From assembly GCA_963805295.1 (NCBI GenBank), contig CAWDTW010000060.1, positions 1 through 64,000 of the forward strand: 64,000 nt of DNA, given 5' to 3'. Shown here in pieces: positions 61,387 through 64,000 of the stretch. Source of the stretch: Roseiarcus sp963805295 (GTDB taxonomy: Bacteria; Pseudomonadota; Alphaproteobacteria; Rhizobiales; Beijerinckiaceae). The position numbers and the translations under genes are program-made. The first letter of the stretch is position 1. Each line of letters begins with the position of its first letter. Under the pieces are notes generated by a model. It saw only the letters and a list, made by a program, of their open reading frames with translations, did no database searches and had not been told where the DNA came from.

Positions 61387-62475
61387 CTAATCGTCCGACG
61401 GCGCCGACATGGCTTCGCGAATCGATCGCCAGCGCCGCGTCGCTTCGACGCCGCCGAGCAGCGCCATTGCGCCGATGAAGGGCGCGACGTAATAGATGCC
61501 GCGAAACAGCAACAGGGAGGCGAGCAGCGCGTCGCTGTTGCCGCCGACGCCCTGGAGGATCGTCGCTTCGAACACGCCGAGGCCTCCGGGCGAGTGGCTG
61601 GCGATGCCGAGCATGGCGGCGAACGAATAGAGCGTGGCGAAGGTCGGAAAACCGATCGCTGCGCCCTTCGGCAGCAGGACATAGAGCGCGGCCGACGCCG
61701 AACAGACGTCGATGACCCCAAGCGCCATCTGCCCCAGGGTGAGCAGCGGCCCCGGCAGCTTGAAATTGCCGAAGATGGGCGCGCCTCGCCATCGCATGCT
61801 GCCGACCCAGCCGAGATAGACGACCAGCAGCGCGATGGCGCTGAGGCCGATCAGGCGATTGGCGAGCGGGTCGAAATGATCGATTTCGGCCACCGCGTCG
61901 GAGGCGGAGATGAACCCGACGCCGACGATGAAGCCCATGCCGAGCCAGAAGGTGATGCCGGCGACCACGGTCAGGCTCGCGACCTTGCCCGCCGTCAGTC
62001 CGGCCGGCGCGTAGAGCCAGTAACGGATAGCCCCGCCTGTCACCAGCGGAAACCCCAAGGTGAACGAGACGGCATAGCTCGCGAAGGACGCGAGCGCGGT
62101 CAGCCAATAGGGAACCTTGATCCCCAGATGCCGCAGCGCCAGGCCGTCGTAGCCGGTCAGGGCGAGGTAGCTCAGGGCGGTGAAGGCGAACGCGAGCGTG
62201 ATCTGGTCCCCGCCCGTCGCCGCGATCGCCGCCTTGAACTTGTTGACGTCGATGTGCAACAGCGTGCGCACAAAGATCGTCAGCGAGACGGCGATGATGA
62301 GAGAGCTCGCCGCCAGGCCTAGCCGTCGCAGCGTCCGCCGGCGGCGCTGGACGGCCGCGATCAGACGCCCGACGAAATTGGGCGGATCCGGGGGGCGCGG
62401 CGCGCTGCCCGGCGCCCAGTTCGAGGCCGGGCGTCGTTGCTGCACCTGCGCCATGCCCTGTTCCTGTCGACCCAA
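61387..62475 (-). CDS. LPG-synthase transmembrane-domain (UPF0104/MprF-like) protein
   Basis: A 362-residue integral membrane protein with about eight helices after a basic N-terminal tail. Family markers: LAFAFTALSYLALTGYDGLAL, SYAVSFTLGFPLVTGGAIRYW and HSPGGLGVFEATILQGVGG. It matches the flippase-type half of MprF without the synthase domain. Role inferred as lipid-related. A start at MAQVQQRR (residue 8) is also possible. Confidence 0.82.
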   Translation of the reverse strand: MGRQEQGMAQVQQRRPASNWAPGSAPRPPDPPNFVGRLIAAVQRRRRTLRRLGLAASSLIIAVSLTIFVRTLLHIDVNKFKAAIAATGGDQITLAFAFTALSYLALTGYDGLALRHLGIKVPYWLTALASFASYAVSFTLGFPLVTGGAIRYWLYAPAGLTAGKVASLTVVAGITFWLGMGFIVGVGFISASDAVAEIDHFDPLANRLIGLSAIALLVVYLGWVGSMRWRGAPIFGNFKLPGPLLTLGQMALGVIDVCSASAALYVLLPKGAAIGFPTFATLYSFAAMLGIASHSPGGLGVFEATILQGVGGNSDALLASLLLFRGIYYVAPFIGAMALLGGVEATRRWRSIREAMSAPSDD

Positions 62476-62549
62476 CGCCGCCTATAGGGCCTCAGCCCGG
62501 CCCGCGCAAGCGCTGAACTCCAACTCGGGCAAGCGGAAATCACACGCGA

Positions 62550-63536
62550 TCAGTCGAGCGCGACTCGCTGCTTGGTCTTCCAGGACTGATAGGCCGCATC
62601 GGCGAGAAGATTGGCCTTCAGGCCGTCCTCGCCGTCGGGACGGGGCTTGACGCCCGCCGTCGCCGCGTTGACGAACGCGTCGAGCTCGTTGCGGTAGGCG
62701 GCCTCGTAGCGCTCGAGGAAGAAGTTCAGCGCCTTGTCTCGGGTGAAGCCATGCGCGCCAGCCAGTTCGACCGTGGTTTCCCTCACGTTGGCGGCGTGGG
62801 CCATTCCGTTTGCGCCATGCGCCTCGACGCGCTGGTCGTAGCCGTAGGTCGCCCGGCGCGAATTGGAGATCTGGGCGACCTTGCCCGACCTTGTCTCCAT
62901 GATGACGACGGCGGTGTCGACGTCGCCTGCCTCACCGATCGCTTTGTCGACGAGCGCCGAGCCCATTGCGCTGACCGCGACCGGCTCTTCGCCGAGAATG
63001 AACCGCGCCATGTCGAAATCATGGATCATCATATCGCGGAAAAGGCCGCCCGAGCGGGCGACGTAGGAGAGCGGCGGCGGCGAGGGATCGCGCGAGGTGA
63101 TGGAGACGATTTCAAGCGCGCCGACGGCGCCCTCGGCGACGCGCTTCCGCAACGAAGCGAAGTTCGGATCGAAGCGGCGGTTGAAGCCGATCATGAGCGT
63201 CGCGCCGGTCTCCTCGACGACGTCGAGACAGGCGCGAATGCGCTTCACGTCGAGGTCGATCGGCTTCTCGCAGAAGATCGCCTTCCTGGCGCGCGCCGCG
63301 CGCTCGATGAGATCGGCGTGGGTGTCGGTCGGCGAGCAGACGGCGACTGCGTCGACCTCCTTGGAGCCGAGAATCTCGTCGATCGAGACCGCATTCGCGC
63401 CGGTCGCCGCCGCGAGCGAGTCCGCCGCGGCGGCGTCCGCGTCGGCGACATAGGCCACCTGGCAGTCGCGGCGCGCAGCGACGTTGGCGCCGTGGATCTT
63501 TCCGATGCGGCCGGCGCCGATGATGCCGAATTTCAT
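62550..63536 (-). CDS. iolG: Inositol 2-dehydrogenase (Gfo/Idh/MocA family)
   Basis: A 328-residue oxidoreductase that oxidises myo-inositol to scyllo-inosose with NAD. Rossmann start KFGIIGAGRIGKIHGANVAA, the catalytic-site motif FCEKPIDLD (Lys), MIGFNRRFDPNF and GGLFRDMMIHDFDMARFILG. GGGAGG precedes the ATG at 63536. It is divergent from an SDR gene across a region containing a palindrome, which may be the control site of both. Confidence 0.87.
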   Translation of the reverse strand: MKFGIIGAGRIGKIHGANVAARRDCQVAYVADADAAAADSLAAATGANAVSIDEILGSKEVDAVAVCSPTDTHADLIERAARARKAIFCEKPIDLDVKRIRACLDVVEETGATLMIGFNRRFDPNFASLRKRVAEGAVGALEIVSITSRDPSPPPLSYVARSGGLFRDMMIHDFDMARFILGEEPVAVSAMGSALVDKAIGEAGDVDTAVVIMETRSGKVAQISNSRRATYGYDQRVEAHGANGMAHAANVRETTVELAGAHGFTRDKALNFFLERYEAAYRNELDAFVNAATAGVKPRPDGEDGLKANLLADAAYQSWKTKQRVALD

Positions 63537-63615
63537 GATGTCCTCCCTGGCGAATGGGTCCGGAACCGTCCCGGAACGGGTCTCCAAAAAAAGAATATCC
63601 GTTCCATATTGACTT

Positions 63616-63641
63616 GGGAATAGAATTTTTGTTTCATTCCC
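63616..63641. promoter_or_regulatory. Inverted repeat between iolG and the SDR gene
   Basis: Half sites GGGAAT and ATTCCC (perfect 6 bp) with a 14-base AT-rich spacer, in the 159-base divergent intergenic region. A smaller repeat AATAT-CCGTTCC-ATATT precedes it. GGAA/TTCC pairs are reported for IolR (RpiR family) sites in rhizobia, so this is a candidate operator. Confidence 0.5.
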
Positions 63642-63695
63642 TCGTCAGGTTGGACCGCCCGTCCGCCGATCGAGACCCGAGGGAGTCACCCGTCC

Positions 63696-64000
63696 ATGGT
63701 CGCCAATCCCGCGTCAGAGGCCGCGCGCGAGCTCTACCGCGGTCCGGCCAATCTCGCCGGCAAGATCGCCGTCGTCACCGGCGGCACGCAAGGCCTCGGC
63801 GAGGCGATCGCGCGCCTCTTCGCCGAACGCGGCGCGGCCGGCCTCGTCATCTGCGGCCGCAATGGGGTCAACGGGGCGCATGTGGCGAAGGAGATCTCGG
63901 CGACCGGGTGTCCGACGATTTTCGTCAAGGCGGACCTCGCCAAGGTCGCCGACTGTCGCAACGTGGTGGCCGAGGCGGACAGGCGGTTCGGCCGCGTCGA
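63696..64000 (+). CDS. Short-chain dehydrogenase/reductase, cut by the window end
   Basis: The first 101 residues of an SDR: MVANPASEAARELYRGPANL, then GKIAVVTGGTQGLGEAIARL (NAD(P)-binding TGG-x3-GLG) and FVKADLAKVADCRNVVAEAD. GAGGGAG lies 15 bases upstream of the ATG. Its position opposite iolG suggests inositol or sugar catabolism. The catalytic Tyr-x3-Lys is outside the window. Confidence 0.85.
   Translation, partial: MVANPASEAARELYRGPANLAGKIAVVTGGTQGLGEAIARLFAERGAAGLVICGRNGVNGAHVAKEISATGCPTIFVKADLAKVADCRNVVAEADRRFGRV

Noticed and set aside
60307..62322. A 671-codon plus-strand frame
   Set aside because: Antisense to the PhoR-like kinase and the LPG-synthase-type protein, both with clear motifs; composition is typical of GC-rich shadow frames.
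1..64000. tRNA, rRNA or riboswitch genes
   Set aside because: I looked for T-arm like motifs and conserved rRNA blocks and saw none; a covariance-model search would be needed to exclude small RNAs.

Overview
The window is GC-rich DNA of an alphaproteobacterium, most likely a Hyphomicrobiales member near the Beijerinckiaceae/Methylocystaceae or Methylobacterium. The pointers are a Methylobacterium-like PqqA peptide, a PQQ-associated ABC transporter operon, a tetrahydrofolate-linked sarcosine oxidase (soxBDAG), SBP56-type methanethiol oxidase, a HiPIP, and rhizobial orphan families (DUF6101-like, DUF6916-like). Placement is by gene content only. I saw no rRNA, tRNA or CRISPR.

Layout. 0-1.7 kb: lemA and two TPM-domain genes, all broken by single-base indels. 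2.3-5.8 kb: a GNAT enzyme, a DUF6916-like gene with an internal stop, three tandem tail-collar (microcystin-dependent-like) proteins and a PEP-CTERM protein. 6-7 kb: arsC and a CusF-like copper protein. 7-11.4 kb: a minus-strand electron-transfer cluster (HiPIP, fused cytochrome/beta-barrel porin, CHRD protein, two monohaem cytochromes) with a perfect FNR-type box upstream. 11.7-14.8 kb: PepSY protein, cytochrome b561, small protein, and a convergent two-component system. 15-16.8 kb: xylulokinase. 17.2-24.1 kb: a seven-gene operon (NitT/TauT-type ABC importer plus the four PQQ-dependent alcohol dehydrogenase-associated ABC proteins) and an overlooked 25-residue pqqA. 24.3-29.5 kb: soxBDAG. 29.6-30.3 kb: VIT-type transporter.

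30.5-37.6 kb is an eroded mobile region: istB remnant, histidine kinase scrap, a parA/ribbon-helix-helix operon split by an ISAzo13-family element, an HPr-like scrap, a 2OG-Fe(II) oxygenase, the SBP56 pair and a relaxase scrap. 37.7-40.8 kb holds lipopolysaccharide-type glycosyltransferases, two of them joined in one frame across a REP-like element. 40.8-46.7 kb is the most unusual locus: a giant LRR-Roc-COR (Roco) protein with an alpha/beta-hydrolase tail, split inside COR by an IS66-family element. 47-49.1 kb has DUF1269 and gene scraps around a 145-bp nested inverted repeat. 49.2-54 kb: AsmA, SafE-type membrane protein, DUF6101-like protein, TetR regulator and a 5x21-bp array. 54.7-59 kb: broken NIPSNAP and OsmC genes and an iorB-type gene cut by an ISAzo13-family and an IS630-family element, ending at an AraC fragment. 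59.2-64 kb is ordinary chromosome: proC, phoR-type kinase, an LPG-synthase-type membrane protein, iolG and a divergent SDR.

Single-nucleotide frameshifts are frequent, including in normally conserved genes. Some sit in homopolymers, so part of the apparent decay may be sequencing error. IS insertions and nonsense codons are independent of that problem.
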